64,000 nt of DNA, from NCBI RefSeq assembly GCF_964218355.1, contig NZ_CAXPMC010000026.1, positions 124,001 through 188,000 on the forward strand. Reading direction: 5' to 3'. Position 1 is the first letter of the stretch. Every line of letters starts with the position of its first letter. Shown here piece by piece: positions 24,170-32,547 of this stretch. The notes under the pieces are model-generated. The model worked only from the letters and a program-made list of their open reading frames with translations. It did not search any database and had not been told where the DNA came from. Source of the DNA: Ferrovibrio sp964218355. GTDB lineage: Bacteria; Pseudomonadota; Alphaproteobacteria; Ferrovibrionales; Ferrovibrionaceae. The translations under genes were made by a program, and so were the position numbers.

Positions 24170-24203
24170 GAAAGGCTGCCGGCAATGCCGGCGGCCTTTC
24201 CTT
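24170..24203 (+). terminator. Intrinsic terminator after the R-x4-H gene
   Basis: AAAGGCTGCCGGC, loop AAT, GCCGGCGGCCTTT then CCTTCTTTC. The stem has one mismatch. It ends the rightward transcript six bases after the stop. Confidence 0.75.
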
Positions 24204-24233
24204 CTTTCGCTGACCGTATATACGGAAGCCGAG

Positions 24234-24707
24234 TCAGCGAATCTCGCTGAAGCGTTCATTGATGATGCGGCGAAAAAGTGTCTGAGTGCCGACGGCACTC
24301 AGTCCTTCGCCAATCTTGATGGCCCCCGGCGGCGAGACCTTGATCCGCATCTCGACGTCAGATCTCTCGGCCGCCGGGTGGTTGCCGGTATAGGCATGGG
24401 TGAAGATGACCTTGCCATCCTTGCTGACGATGTAGTTCTCGGAGATCTGTGTCTGGACCAGGCTCTGATTGTCCTGATCGGGGGCAAAGCCGATTTCGGC
24501 ATAGGCCGCGTGAACGGCGAAGGCCCGGGCGCTCTCGATCGCCTCCTCGGCGGTCATCTCGCAGCGGAGAGTCTTCTGGCTGGTCGATGACAGGTGTTCC
24601 AGGACGACGCTGTCATTTGCGCTGCTGAAAATCGAAGTGATCGAGCTATTGTGGTGTGTGATACAAAAGCGGCTTGCAACCGAGGTTGCGAGAAGATGTA
24701 CGTCCAT
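24234..24707 (-). CDS. Hypothetical protein, up to 157 residues
   Basis: The C-terminal 107 residues are credible coding sequence (MTAEEAIESARAFAVHAAYAEIGF, YIVSKDGKVIFTHAYTGNHP, MRIKVSPPGAIKIGEGLSAVG). The first 50 residues are less certain because no ribosome site stands before the ATG at 24707; an internal ATG at 24557 would give 107 residues. No signal peptide or known domain. It stands alone at the edge of the AT-rich boundary to the metal island. Confidence 0.45.
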   Translation of the reverse strand: MDVHLLATSVASRFCITHHNSSITSIFSSANDSVVLEHLSSTSQKTLRCEMTAEEAIESARAFAVHAAYAEIGFAPDQDNQSLVQTQISENYIVSKDGKVIFTHAYTGNHPAAERSDVEMRIKVSPPGAIKIGEGLSAVGTQTLFRRIINERFSEIR

Positions 24708-25258
24708 GAGTCACCAGACAATCAGGTTTCATCACGCGGGGTTCTACCCCCGGCGGTATCGTCGCCTGCCCTGGAAACCCGCATGCTGTCCAGGCAATGA
24801 CCTAGCAGCATCGCTGGTCCCGCAGGGATTCAGGATGAGAGCTGCAGCTACGGCCCTGACACGGCCTGCTGCTTTGTGAAACCCGATCGGCATGTCCCAG
24901 TCAGCTGTTCGTTGCAGGAAAGCCGGTTCGCCAGGGAGAATAACAGGCCCCGAAGCTCCGATTATATGCTTCCCCCGCAGAAAACCACCTGAGCGGGAAC
25001 AACTCGCCGTTTCGGAGGCTCTGGAAACGACTTGGAGCAACCTTAGTATACACGCAAGATTATTCCAACTACTCAGAATGCATTCTTTTTATATACATTT
25101 TTTACCTGATTTATCGCTATGATTGCATAGAAAGCTTATTGGGAAGTCATTAGGAGATTTGCTCGGAGTTCATGAATACTGATCAGCATTAAACTTACTA
25201 TCGAGGGAATTTCTGGCCGCCAGCACATATACGTCACTGGCGCAATGATCGACACTTA
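24708..25258. other. 550-base gap at the left edge of the metal-resistance island
   Basis: No credible gene. From about 25030 to 25200 the sequence is strongly AT-rich (poly-T and TATA stretches), unlike both sides. It marks a change in base composition and probably an insertion junction, but no transposase, direct repeat or tRNA end is visible. Confidence 0.5.
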
Positions 25259-25501
25259 TCAGTTTTCGATGATGTCATGTGTCCAACTATGACGGCGAAA
25301 CCGCAACGGCGCGCCGGCACCGATTGCGTGCTGACGATGAACCTGTTTTGCCATGCATTCTCTGAATTCCTGGGTTTCTTCCGCTAGGCCTGCTTCCTGG
25401 CACCGATTGCTTCTGTATTCAGCCAATTGCTCCTGAGTCGCACCACAGCCAGCCAACCCGAGACTGGCGATCCCAACCATAGTCAGTGTCAGTCTCCGCA
25501 T
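25259..25501 (-). CDS. Small lipoprotein at the end of the HME-RND operon
   Basis: An 80-residue protein with a lipobox (LTMVGIASLGLAGC), so it is probably anchored to a membrane facing the periplasm. The mature part has two further cysteines (NRCQEAGLAEETQEFRECMAKQ) and a histidine-containing tail (HRQHAIGAG, RRHSWTHD), which could bind metal. AAAGGAG lies seven bases before the ATG. It is the last gene of the leftward efflux operon. Its role is inferred only from location. Confidence 0.65.
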   Translation of the reverse strand: MRRLTLTMVGIASLGLAGCGATQEQLAEYRSNRCQEAGLAEETQEFRECMAKQVHRQHAIGAGAPLRFRRHSWTHDIIEN

Positions 25502-25550
25502 TTAATTCTCCTTTAGAAGCCAATAAGCGGTCACATATGCAATAGATTAA

Positions 25551-25892
25551 TCAAACAGCTGTTCTTCCTATTTCTCCGCTGCTTATGCGCCTAGCTTGCT
25601 GGAGCTCCGAAACATAAATCTTTCCATCCCCACGCAGCCCGGTATGTGCGACCTGCTGAATAATATCCGAGAGAACTTCAACCACTTCATCCGTACACGC
25701 AATCTCGAGGCGGGTACGCAGAACAAGTTCCAGGCCATGAAAAATCACCATGTCTGGCGCAGAATGGGCGCGACCACGGCCAAAGCCATGTACCTCCGAA
25801 AGACTGAGGCCGCTCAGCCCTTCGACATTCTGCAATGCGAGTACCACTTCTACGGAAAGGTGTGGCTTTATAAAGGCAACTATCATTTTCAT
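25551..25892 (-). CDS. PII-like protein of the metal-efflux operon
   Basis: A 113-residue protein of the PII (GlnB/GlnK) fold: MKMIVAFIKPHLSVEVVLAL at the start, VHGFGRGR before the T loop, the B-loop TGLRGDGKIYV and the C-terminal RISSGE. The T loop lacks the uridylylated tyrosine context (QKGxxExYRG), so nitrogen signalling is unlikely. PII-like proteins next to CzcA/CusA pumps are thought to regulate or buffer metal efflux. AAGGAG precedes the ATG, and it lies 27 bases after the pump gene. Confidence 0.82.
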   Translation of the reverse strand: MKMIVAFIKPHLSVEVVLALQNVEGLSGLSLSEVHGFGRGRAHSAPDMVIFHGLELVLRTRLEIACTDEVVEVLSDIIQQVAHTGLRGDGKIYVSELQQARRISSGEIGRTAV

Positions 25893-25919
25893 CGTGCTTC
25901 TCCTTTTCCGGTACGCCCG

Positions 25920-28900
25920 TCACCTGGCGCCATGCGCTGGTGATCCGTCATTGGCTGAGACTGTATGCTTGGCTGAACGCCTGTCTCGCTCTGGAATGAT
26001 AGCGAACCACCTGTAAAGAGCCGGAAGAACAAGCAGGGTTAACACGGTTGATGAGATCAGGCCTCCAACTACGACCGTTGCCAGCGGCCTCTGCACTTCA
26101 GAGCCTATTCCATTGGCAAGCAAAAGGGGGATGAGGCCAAGGCTTGCAACTGTTGCTGTTGTCAGGACCGGGCGCAGTCGAGTCATTGCTCCTTCGTATA
26201 CTGCATCGTCGACCGGCCGCCCGCGTCGAACAAGGTCGTTAATATATGACACCATCACGACGCCATTCAGTACCGCTACTCCAAACAGCGCAATGAAACC
26301 GACTGATGCTGGAACGCTCAAGAATTGTCCGGATACAGCAAGGGCAAATATTCCTCCGATTAAAGCGAAGGGGACATTCAGGATTATGAGTAGAGCATTC
26401 CGCACTGAGCCGAATGAGGCAAACAGCAAGAGGAAGATCATGACCAAGCTAATAGGCACCACAACTGACAATGTCCTTTGCGCCCTCTGTTGATTCTCAA
26501 ACTGTCCACCCCAGGTTACAAAGTAGCCTGCAGGGAGGCTGACGCTGTTGGCCACAGTCTGCTGGGCCTCAGCGACGAAACCTCCCATGTCTCGATCACG
26601 TATATTCGCTTGTACTACAACGCGGCGCTGAGCTGATTCCCGAATGATTGCCGGCGGACCTTCAACGACGCCGATATCGGCCACCTGAGAAAGAGGAATG
26701 CGAATACCCCCGGCTCCACTGATCAGCAAATTACCAATGGAAGCGGCACTATCACGGGATTCTTCGGCAACGCGAAGGTAAATATCATATCGTTGCTGAC
26801 CCTCGATAACCTGACTGACCGGCTCTCCACCAACAGCAGTAGAAACGATCTCCATGACATCGGCTACATTGAGACCATATCGTGCAAGCGCTTCATGATC
26901 AGCGCGGACCACCAGCTGCGCTTCACCACCAATCTGTTCCATCTGAACATCCGCGGCACCTTTCACGGACTTGATAGCGGCCTCGATTTCTCGCCCTTTC
27001 TCCTCAAGCACACCGAGATCCTCACCAAAAAGCTTAACTGCCAACTGCGCTTTAACGCCCGACAGAAGCTCATCTACTCGCGAGGCAATCGGCTGTCCAA
27101 AATTTAGGGTTACGCCGGGATACTCAGCAAGATCTCGCTCGAAGAGATCGACCAATTCTGGCTTTGTCGACGCCGTTGTCCATTCTTTCTGATCCTTCAG
27201 GACAACTAGGATTTCGTTATTGGAGATTGGTTCTGGATCCCCTCCGAGCTCTGGTCGTCCGATCTGACTGACCGCGTAAATGACCTCTGGATACTTGATG
27301 AGCTTTTTCTCCAGTATCTTTCCGATCCGCTTGGCCTCCCCGAGAGAAATACTGGGGCTCATCGTTACTCGTATTGACATGCTGCCCTCGTTGAGCTCCG
27401 GCACAAACTCGGTGCCAAGAAATGGTACCGTTGCCAGGGAACCGCCAAGCGCCGTCAACGCAACGACTACAACCGCTGCTCTATGTCGTATTGCTCGTAC
27501 TAGAAGCGGATGGTACGCCGCTTTCAGCACGCGCAGCAACCTGGTGTCCTCCTCGGCTATCTTCCCTCTCAATAGAACTGACGCGAGAACAGGAACAACA
27601 GTAAGGGCGACAATTAGAGACCCCAACATGGCAAAGGCGATGGTGAATGCCATAGGACTGAACATTTTCCCTTCCACACCTTCAAGTGTGAACAACGGGA
27701 GGAAAACGACAACGATAATAAGCACTGCAAAGAATACAGGCTGCCCGACCTCCTCCGCTGCTCGTCGAACCTTACTGGTAAGGCTGTCGTTTTCGTGTCC
27801 TTCCTCGGCCAGGTGCCTCATGATGTTTTCGATCATAACAACTGATCCATCCACCATCATTCCGATTCCTATGGCGAGACCACCCAGTGACTGAAGGTTG
27901 GCCGAGAGCCCGAAATGCCTCATCATGATAAAAGCCACAAGCATAGAAATCGGAATCGAGCACACGACAATCAATGCGGCCCGCACGTTCCACAAGAAGA
28001 TAAAAAGCACAAACACGATCAGGACAGCCGCCTCGGCCAACGCCTTAACCACCGTTGTTACGGCTTTCTCTCCAAGCATGGACTGGTCATAGATAGGATC
28101 AATGCGGACACCAGTCGGCAGGGTCTTCTGAATCTGCTCAACCTTCCTGCGGATATCACTCAATACCTGCCTCGTGTTGGCCCCCTTTAATTGCAGAACA
28201 ACACCAGTAACAGCCTCACCATCGCCATTGACGCTGACAGCTCCTTGGCGAATTTCTGCTCCATACTCGACATCTGCAACATCCCGGACGTAAACAGGTG
28301 TTCCATCAATCGTTTTCAATACAATTCTCTCAATATCTGCGAGCCCCCGGTTGCCGCCAGAGATCAAGCCTTCACCTCGGACAACAAGCTGTTCCTGTTT
28401 CCCTTCGATGTACCAGCCACCGGCATTTCTGTTGTTCTTCTGTATGGCCTCCCGAATATCACTCCATGTGACGTCGTATGCGATCATGCGCTCGGGAGTA
28501 ACCTTGACCTGGAACTGGCGAACAACTCCGCCATTACTCAAAACATCTGTGATGCCTGGTACTGTGCGTAGCTGGAATTTAACGAGCCAGTCGTTGATAG
28601 ACCGAAGTTCCATCAAGGATTTGTCAGGACTGGACAGGAGATACTTGTAGACCTGTCCAAGACCAGTGGTAATCGGGCCCATTTCCGGGTCGCCAAGGCC
28701 GTCGGGGATGCGTTCGCGTGCGATCTGCAGTCGTTCGAGAACTAGTTGGCGAGCGAAATAAATGTCGACCTTGTCAGCGAATACGACTGTGACAACAGAC
28801 AATCCCGTCTTCGAGATCGAACGTACTTCCGTCACATCGGGAAGGCCGTTCATCACTGATTCTACCGGATATGTTACTAGCTGTTCCACCTCGGATGCTG

Positions 28901-29069
28901 CGAGGCCCGGTGCCTCTGTATTAATTTGAACCTGAACGTTTGTGACATCTGGAAAGGCATCGACGTTCAATTCCTGCATTGAGGTCCAGCCGTAAACAAC
29001 AAGACCAAATGTCAGGATCCCGATCAGGAACCTCTGGTTCAACGCCATGTCAATGATGCGATTGATCAT
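25920..29069 (-). CDS. HME-RND family heavy-metal efflux pump (CzcA/CusA type)
   Basis: A 1049-residue inner-membrane pump of full family length. The order is typical: TM1 (RFLIGILTFGLVVYG), the first periplasmic loop (LNVDAFPDVTNVQVQINTEAPGL), the TM4 segment GGLAIGIGMMVDGSVVMIEN, and a second half starting with LGTEFVPELNEGSM. The TM4 motif has A-I-G plus V-D-G, differing from the DFG...DGA of Co/Zn/Cd pumps and the VDAA of CusA, so specificity stays open. It works with the adaptor (29106) and outer-membrane protein (30377) upstream in the operon. Base composition is lower in GC than the backbone. Confidence 0.92.
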   Translation of the reverse strand: MINRIIDMALNQRFLIGILTFGLVVYGWTSMQELNVDAFPDVTNVQVQINTEAPGLAASEVEQLVTYPVESVMNGLPDVTEVRSISKTGLSVVTVVFADKVDIYFARQLVLERLQIARERIPDGLGDPEMGPITTGLGQVYKYLLSSPDKSLMELRSINDWLVKFQLRTVPGITDVLSNGGVVRQFQVKVTPERMIAYDVTWSDIREAIQKNNRNAGGWYIEGKQEQLVVRGEGLISGGNRGLADIERIVLKTIDGTPVYVRDVADVEYGAEIRQGAVSVNGDGEAVTGVVLQLKGANTRQVLSDIRRKVEQIQKTLPTGVRIDPIYDQSMLGEKAVTTVVKALAEAAVLIVFVLFIFLWNVRAALIVVCSIPISMLVAFIMMRHFGLSANLQSLGGLAIGIGMMVDGSVVMIENIMRHLAEEGHENDSLTSKVRRAAEEVGQPVFFAVLIIVVVFLPLFTLEGVEGKMFSPMAFTIAFAMLGSLIVALTVVPVLASVLLRGKIAEEDTRLLRVLKAAYHPLLVRAIRHRAAVVVVALTALGGSLATVPFLGTEFVPELNEGSMSIRVTMSPSISLGEAKRIGKILEKKLIKYPEVIYAVSQIGRPELGGDPEPISNNEILVVLKDQKEWTTASTKPELVDLFERDLAEYPGVTLNFGQPIASRVDELLSGVKAQLAVKLFGEDLGVLEEKGREIEAAIKSVKGAADVQMEQIGGEAQLVVRADHEALARYGLNVADVMEIVSTAVGGEPVSQVIEGQQRYDIYLRVAEESRDSAASIGNLLISGAGGIRIPLSQVADIGVVEGPPAIIRESAQRRVVVQANIRDRDMGGFVAEAQQTVANSVSLPAGYFVTWGGQFENQQRAQRTLSVVVPISLVMIFLLLFASFGSVRNALLIILNVPFALIGGIFALAVSGQFLSVPASVGFIALFGVAVLNGVVMVSYINDLVRRGRPVDDAVYEGAMTRLRPVLTTATVASLGLIPLLLANGIGSEVQRPLATVVVGGLISSTVLTLLVLPALYRWFAIIPERDRRSAKHTVSANDGSPAHGAR

Positions 29070-29105
29070 TCTTGTGTTGCCTTCCTGTTCAAATCGACCG
29101 GTTCA

Positions 29106-30335
29106 TTAATGTCCATGCCCAGCTTCAAAGCCAGACTTCTCCAGTTCTGATTTGAGCGTGAAGCTACCACTCGTAACCACGCTGTCTCCTTCCACGAGAC
29201 CATCCGTCACTTCAATCAGTTTTGCGTCTCTTAGGCCCGTTCTGATCTCCCGTCGGTCGAATTTTCCTCCACCTGCATCAACAAAGACGATGGTGTTCTG
29301 CTTCTGCCGTAGAACGGCACTAACAGGTATAACCAAGACATCGGGCTTGGTTTCTGCAAAAACCGACGCTGTTACAAACATGCCTGGTTTCAGTCGCCCA
29401 GCAGTGTCCTCGACTTCGATACGGATCTGCTGGGTTCTTGTTTTCTCATCCACAATATCGGCAACCCAGTCCACGGTTCCGGTCAGGACCACCCCGCTTT
29501 TGCGAGTCCGGACGATAGCTTGCTGTCCCGGTCGGACACGGCCAATATCCTTAATGTTTACAGTAGCGATGATCCAGGGCCTGGATAGATCCGCGACCGT
29601 ATAGACACTAGTGTCAGACCCGACTACCTGACCTTGTACGATGTCCCAGTCGATTATTACTCCGCTGATCGGGGTAACAATTTGATATCGGCCGCTACTG
29701 TCAGCCGCTGCTGCCTTCAGGTCTATGCCGACAGAAAGCAGGCTCTGCTCGGCAGTTAGCAATTCTACATTGGCCTGTAAATACTCTTGCCGCGCATCCT
29801 GATAATCCTGCTCAGAGGAGACTTTTCGTTTCCACAATTGCTCTTCTCTTCGCATGCGACTAAGCGCTAGTGGCGCCTTCTCCCTTGCTCCAAGAAAAGC
29901 ATTTTTCATTTCTGCGAGTTCCCGGCTCTCGACCAAAGCAAGAGTGTCACCAGTTTTCACGGCACTCCCAATCGTTTTCTCTATCCTGGCGACATATCCA
30001 GAAACACGCGGCACAATTAATGCCAGTCGATGGCGATTGAGCACCACCTCTCCTGTCAAGTCGAGAGGCACCTGGACATCGCCGCGCGCGACTAGCGATG
30101 TTTCGATCTGCGCCAGTTCGATTTGCTTCGATGTCAAAGTGACATTATTTGCTTCATTCTCGTGTTCTTCTCCTTGACCCTTTTGCTCTTGATGCTTCTC
30201 TCCTTCGTCCTCCTTATGCCCAGCATGAGCCATATTGTTGGCCTTGTTCGCTTCTTGGGTGTTGTCATCGCATCCTGATAGGATCGCGGGCAAGAACAAT
30301 GCAACAGCGATATATATTGCACGCCGGTTCATCAT
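29106..30335 (-). CDS. RND efflux periplasmic adaptor (CzcB/CusB type), His-rich
   Basis: A 409-residue membrane-fusion lipoprotein: lipobox LPAILSGC, then a 50-residue histidine- and glutamate-rich stretch (MAHAGHKEDEGEKHQEQKG) that could bind metal. The lipoyl/barrel half-motifs follow (VPRVSGYVARIEKTIGSAV and YQIVTPISGVIIDWDIVQGQ), with a hairpin between them (SEQDYQDARQEYLQANVELL). It ends with a histidine tail (EAGHGH). It joins the inner-membrane pump to the TolC-like protein. AGGAGA precedes the ATG pair. Genes on both sides are 36 to 41 bases away. Confidence 0.9.
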   Translation of the reverse strand: MMNRRAIYIAVALFLPAILSGCDDNTQEANKANNMAHAGHKEDEGEKHQEQKGQGEEHENEANNVTLTSKQIELAQIETSLVARGDVQVPLDLTGEVVLNRHRLALIVPRVSGYVARIEKTIGSAVKTGDTLALVESRELAEMKNAFLGAREKAPLALSRMRREEQLWKRKVSSEQDYQDARQEYLQANVELLTAEQSLLSVGIDLKAAAADSSGRYQIVTPISGVIIDWDIVQGQVVGSDTSVYTVADLSRPWIIATVNIKDIGRVRPGQQAIVRTRKSGVVLTGTVDWVADIVDEKTRTQQIRIEVEDTAGRLKPGMFVTASVFAETKPDVLVIPVSAVLRQKQNTIVFVDAGGGKFDRREIRTGLRDAKLIEVTDGLVEGDSVVTSGSFTLKSELEKSGFEAGHGH

Positions 30336-30376
30336 GATTCTCCTGATAGAAATTGATAGCGGGATTTCGTGCAGCT

Positions 30377-31618
30377 TTACTGCACTCGGCCAACCAGACG
30401 TGCCAAATCAATTCGAGCCAGATGATACTCTTCGAGTGCATCTGCAAGTTGCTCTTCGATCTCGTAGCGGGTGCGCTGTGCATCCAGTAAGTTTAAGAAG
30501 TCAAACTTTCCGGATTGATACCCATCCTTAGCTGCAGAAAGAGCGCCATCAGCAGCTGGACCAATAATCGACCTGAGGGTGACAACCTGCTGGTAGGCCG
30601 TCAGCAGGTTTGAGCGCGATTTAGCCAGGTTTCCTAGGATCTCGAGCTTGGCTGCTTCTTGTTCAGCTTCAGTCCGGAGCAGGTTCTGACGAGCTTCGAG
30701 GATAGAGCCCTTGTTCTGATCGAAGACTGGAATCGGGATGGATACACCAACAACAACTGCGGAACTGTCGTCCTCATTGTACCTGCGGAATCCGGCGCTA
30801 AATGTTGGATCGGGTATGGCTGCGGAAGTTGCTGAATCGACAGCAGCCCTTGCTCGTTCAACTTCTGCGGCGATCCGCGCGAAAATCGGGTTCTGGGCGA
30901 GTGCCGGTTGATCTGGTGCTATTGCCGGAACGCTCCCAATTTCGTCAAGCCACCCGGCTTTGATATCCAGACTGGCCGCATTTTGGTTCAGTAATGCCGA
31001 GAATTCGGCCATTGTTGCTTCGTAGGAGCCGCGCGCCTTTCTAGTCGCCATGTCCGCCGTCGCAAGAAGGATGTTGATCCGCTGGATTTGTACGACTGCT
31101 TCCTTTCCGGCCTCCACCCGCGCAAGAACCGCTTCTGCAATCGTCGAGGCATTGGATTTCTGACGATCTGCTATATCGACACGTCGTTTACTGGCAAGCG
31201 CTCGCACATAGGCCCGCGCAATATCGACCTGGAACGCTAATACTTCGATGTCCCGTTGATACCCGGCTTGCTTCAACCCTGCCTGTGCCTCGGCTATCCG
31301 CGCCTGTCGTTTGCCTCCGAGCTCAATGCGTTGTGACAATCCGGCCGTCCATTCCAGGCCCTTGCTTCCGGAATAATTTTTGCTGCCAGCAAAATTCTCG
31401 GCGTCGACGAATATCTCGGGGTTCGGTCGGGCGCCGGCCTGCAGCAGCGCGCCGCCTGCTCCTGCGATGCCGGCTTCGGCTGCTCGCAGTCGAGCGGCAT
31501 TGGTCTCACCAAGCCGCAGAGCGTCATTTAAGTCCTGGAGAATGATTGGCGCTTGCGCCGCCGCCGAGTTTACAAATACAACTGCACTGATAAGTGCAAA
31601 GATGAAATGGGTGCGCAT
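30377..31618 (-). CDS. TolC-family outer membrane factor (CzcC/CusC type)
   Basis: A 413-residue protein with a Sec signal peptide (FIFALISAVVFVNSAAAQA) and two TolC-type repeats: EAGIAGAGGALLQAGARPNPEI and EVERARAAVDSATSAAIPDPTF are the paired coiled-coil repeat starts. LRLGETNAARLRAAEAGIAG and DLLDAQRT-like NLLDAQRTRYEIEEQLADAL are also typical. It forms the exit duct of the tripartite efflux system and precedes the adaptor gene by 41 bases. Confidence 0.9.
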   Translation of the reverse strand: MRTHFIFALISAVVFVNSAAAQAPIILQDLNDALRLGETNAARLRAAEAGIAGAGGALLQAGARPNPEIFVDAENFAGSKNYSGSKGLEWTAGLSQRIELGGKRQARIAEAQAGLKQAGYQRDIEVLAFQVDIARAYVRALASKRRVDIADRQKSNASTIAEAVLARVEAGKEAVVQIQRINILLATADMATRKARGSYEATMAEFSALLNQNAASLDIKAGWLDEIGSVPAIAPDQPALAQNPIFARIAAEVERARAAVDSATSAAIPDPTFSAGFRRYNEDDSSAVVVGVSIPIPVFDQNKGSILEARQNLLRTEAEQEAAKLEILGNLAKSRSNLLTAYQQVVTLRSIIGPAADGALSAAKDGYQSGKFDFLNLLDAQRTRYEIEEQLADALEEYHLARIDLARLVGRVQ

Positions 31619-31685
31619 GATAAATCTCGCTTGGGCATGACTTTAAGTCCCGCGTCGTCGTGCGGGGGCTGCTATTCAAGCGAAA

Positions 31686-32057
31686 TCAGACGCGTGGTGG
31701 TTCAAGTACGCCCCACAGCGGGGCTGCATAGAGGCCTAGATCATTTGCGGCGCACAAGCGTTCCGCTTCGGGATCAGCGCTGATTGGTCCCTCAGGAACT
31801 TTGGAAAGCATTGGCGAATGCTGGTTGCAATGGAGGCCACAATCACTCTGCGTCAACACAATCTTTTCAGGCGCACTCTGATCGCCTAAGCCGACCCCGT
31901 CAAAGGCAATGATCGTGTCATCAGAAGATGCATCGCCAACATTCTCAGTATGAAAGGCGGTAATGAGTCCTGCCAAAATCATGCACATGACAACGACCGC
32001 GGCGCAAATACGCCGCCAGTTCTGTTGTACATGTGATGGTTTGCTCATGGCACTCAC
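31686..32057 (-). CDS. Secreted His/Cys-containing protein heading the efflux operon
   Basis: A 123-residue protein with an N-terminal membrane/signal segment (RRICAAVVVMCMILAGLITAF) and a periplasmic part carrying DCGLHCNQHSPMLSK, a C-x3-C-x2-H cluster with metal-binding potential. It resembles the small DUF2946-like proteins that start copper/silver efflux operons. GGAG five bases upstream favours the GTG at 32057; an ATG at 32048 is an alternative. A 17-bp dyad overlaps the ribosome site. Confidence 0.6.
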   Translation of the reverse strand: MSAMSKPSHVQQNWRRICAAVVVMCMILAGLITAFHTENVGDASSDDTIIAFDGVGLGDQSAPEKIVLTQSDCGLHCNQHSPMLSKVPEGPISADPEAERLCAANDLGLYAAPLWGVLEPPRV

Positions 32058-32061
32058 TTAT

Positions 32062-32078
32062 GCTCCAAGCGTTGGAGC
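32062..32078 (-). promoter_or_regulatory. GCTCCAA-N3-TTGGAGC dyad before the efflux operon
   Basis: A perfect 7-bp dyad with a 3-base centre, just upstream of the operon's first start codon. It could be a MerR-type operator between a TTAGTT (-35) and CATAAG (-10) about 18 bases apart, or an operator covering the ribosome site. No regulator gene lies next to it. Confidence 0.5.
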
Positions 32079-32547
32079 GTAACTAAACATTCTGACCACG
32101 AAGTCAACATGTTTTCCAAGAAATCTGAGTGAATGCGGCCTATTGTCGCCGATATAATATTGCATCTTGGTATGTTAATGGCCTGCTTGTCAGGCCTCGT
32201 CAAACAGATTCCACTGAACTATGGGTTGCCCGTCACCATTATGGCACGATCAATCCTTCGTCTTTTTGTGAAGCGCATCTTGTCGTCTCCATCGCACTTC
32301 GCCTGCGACGGCCGAGTAGTGCGGTATTGACTTCCCGCAGCGTATTGGACTCACCGACCTTCTTCTATATCACATACCGGGTCCAATTCGTCGACATCGC
32401 ACTTTTCTGGTATTGCGCCAGTCCTAGTTCTGAACGGGAAAACGCATGCTTGAATATTTCCGCCGCTTATCATCGATAAGCAATCAAATGGCTTTTTCTT
32501 GACAAAGAGATTCTTTGTCATTGACTTCGAAACGGTTCACATAATTC
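32079..32547. other. 470-base intergenic region between divergent units
   Basis: It holds the upstream control DNA of the leftward efflux operon and of the rightward cyclase gene. I see no credible coding frame: the longest rightward one (from 32129) has no ribosome site and an unnatural composition. No repeat or RNA gene is recognised. Confidence 0.5.

Noticed and set aside
25030..25200. Insertion sequence or transposon end at the left edge of the metal island
   Set aside because: The AT-rich stretch is striking, but no terminal inverted repeats, target duplication or transposase fragment could be found.
32129..32479. Rightward frame of about 116 codons in the gap before the adenylate cyclase
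   Set aside because: No ribosome site, no recognisable motif, and an unusual composition; best read as chance.
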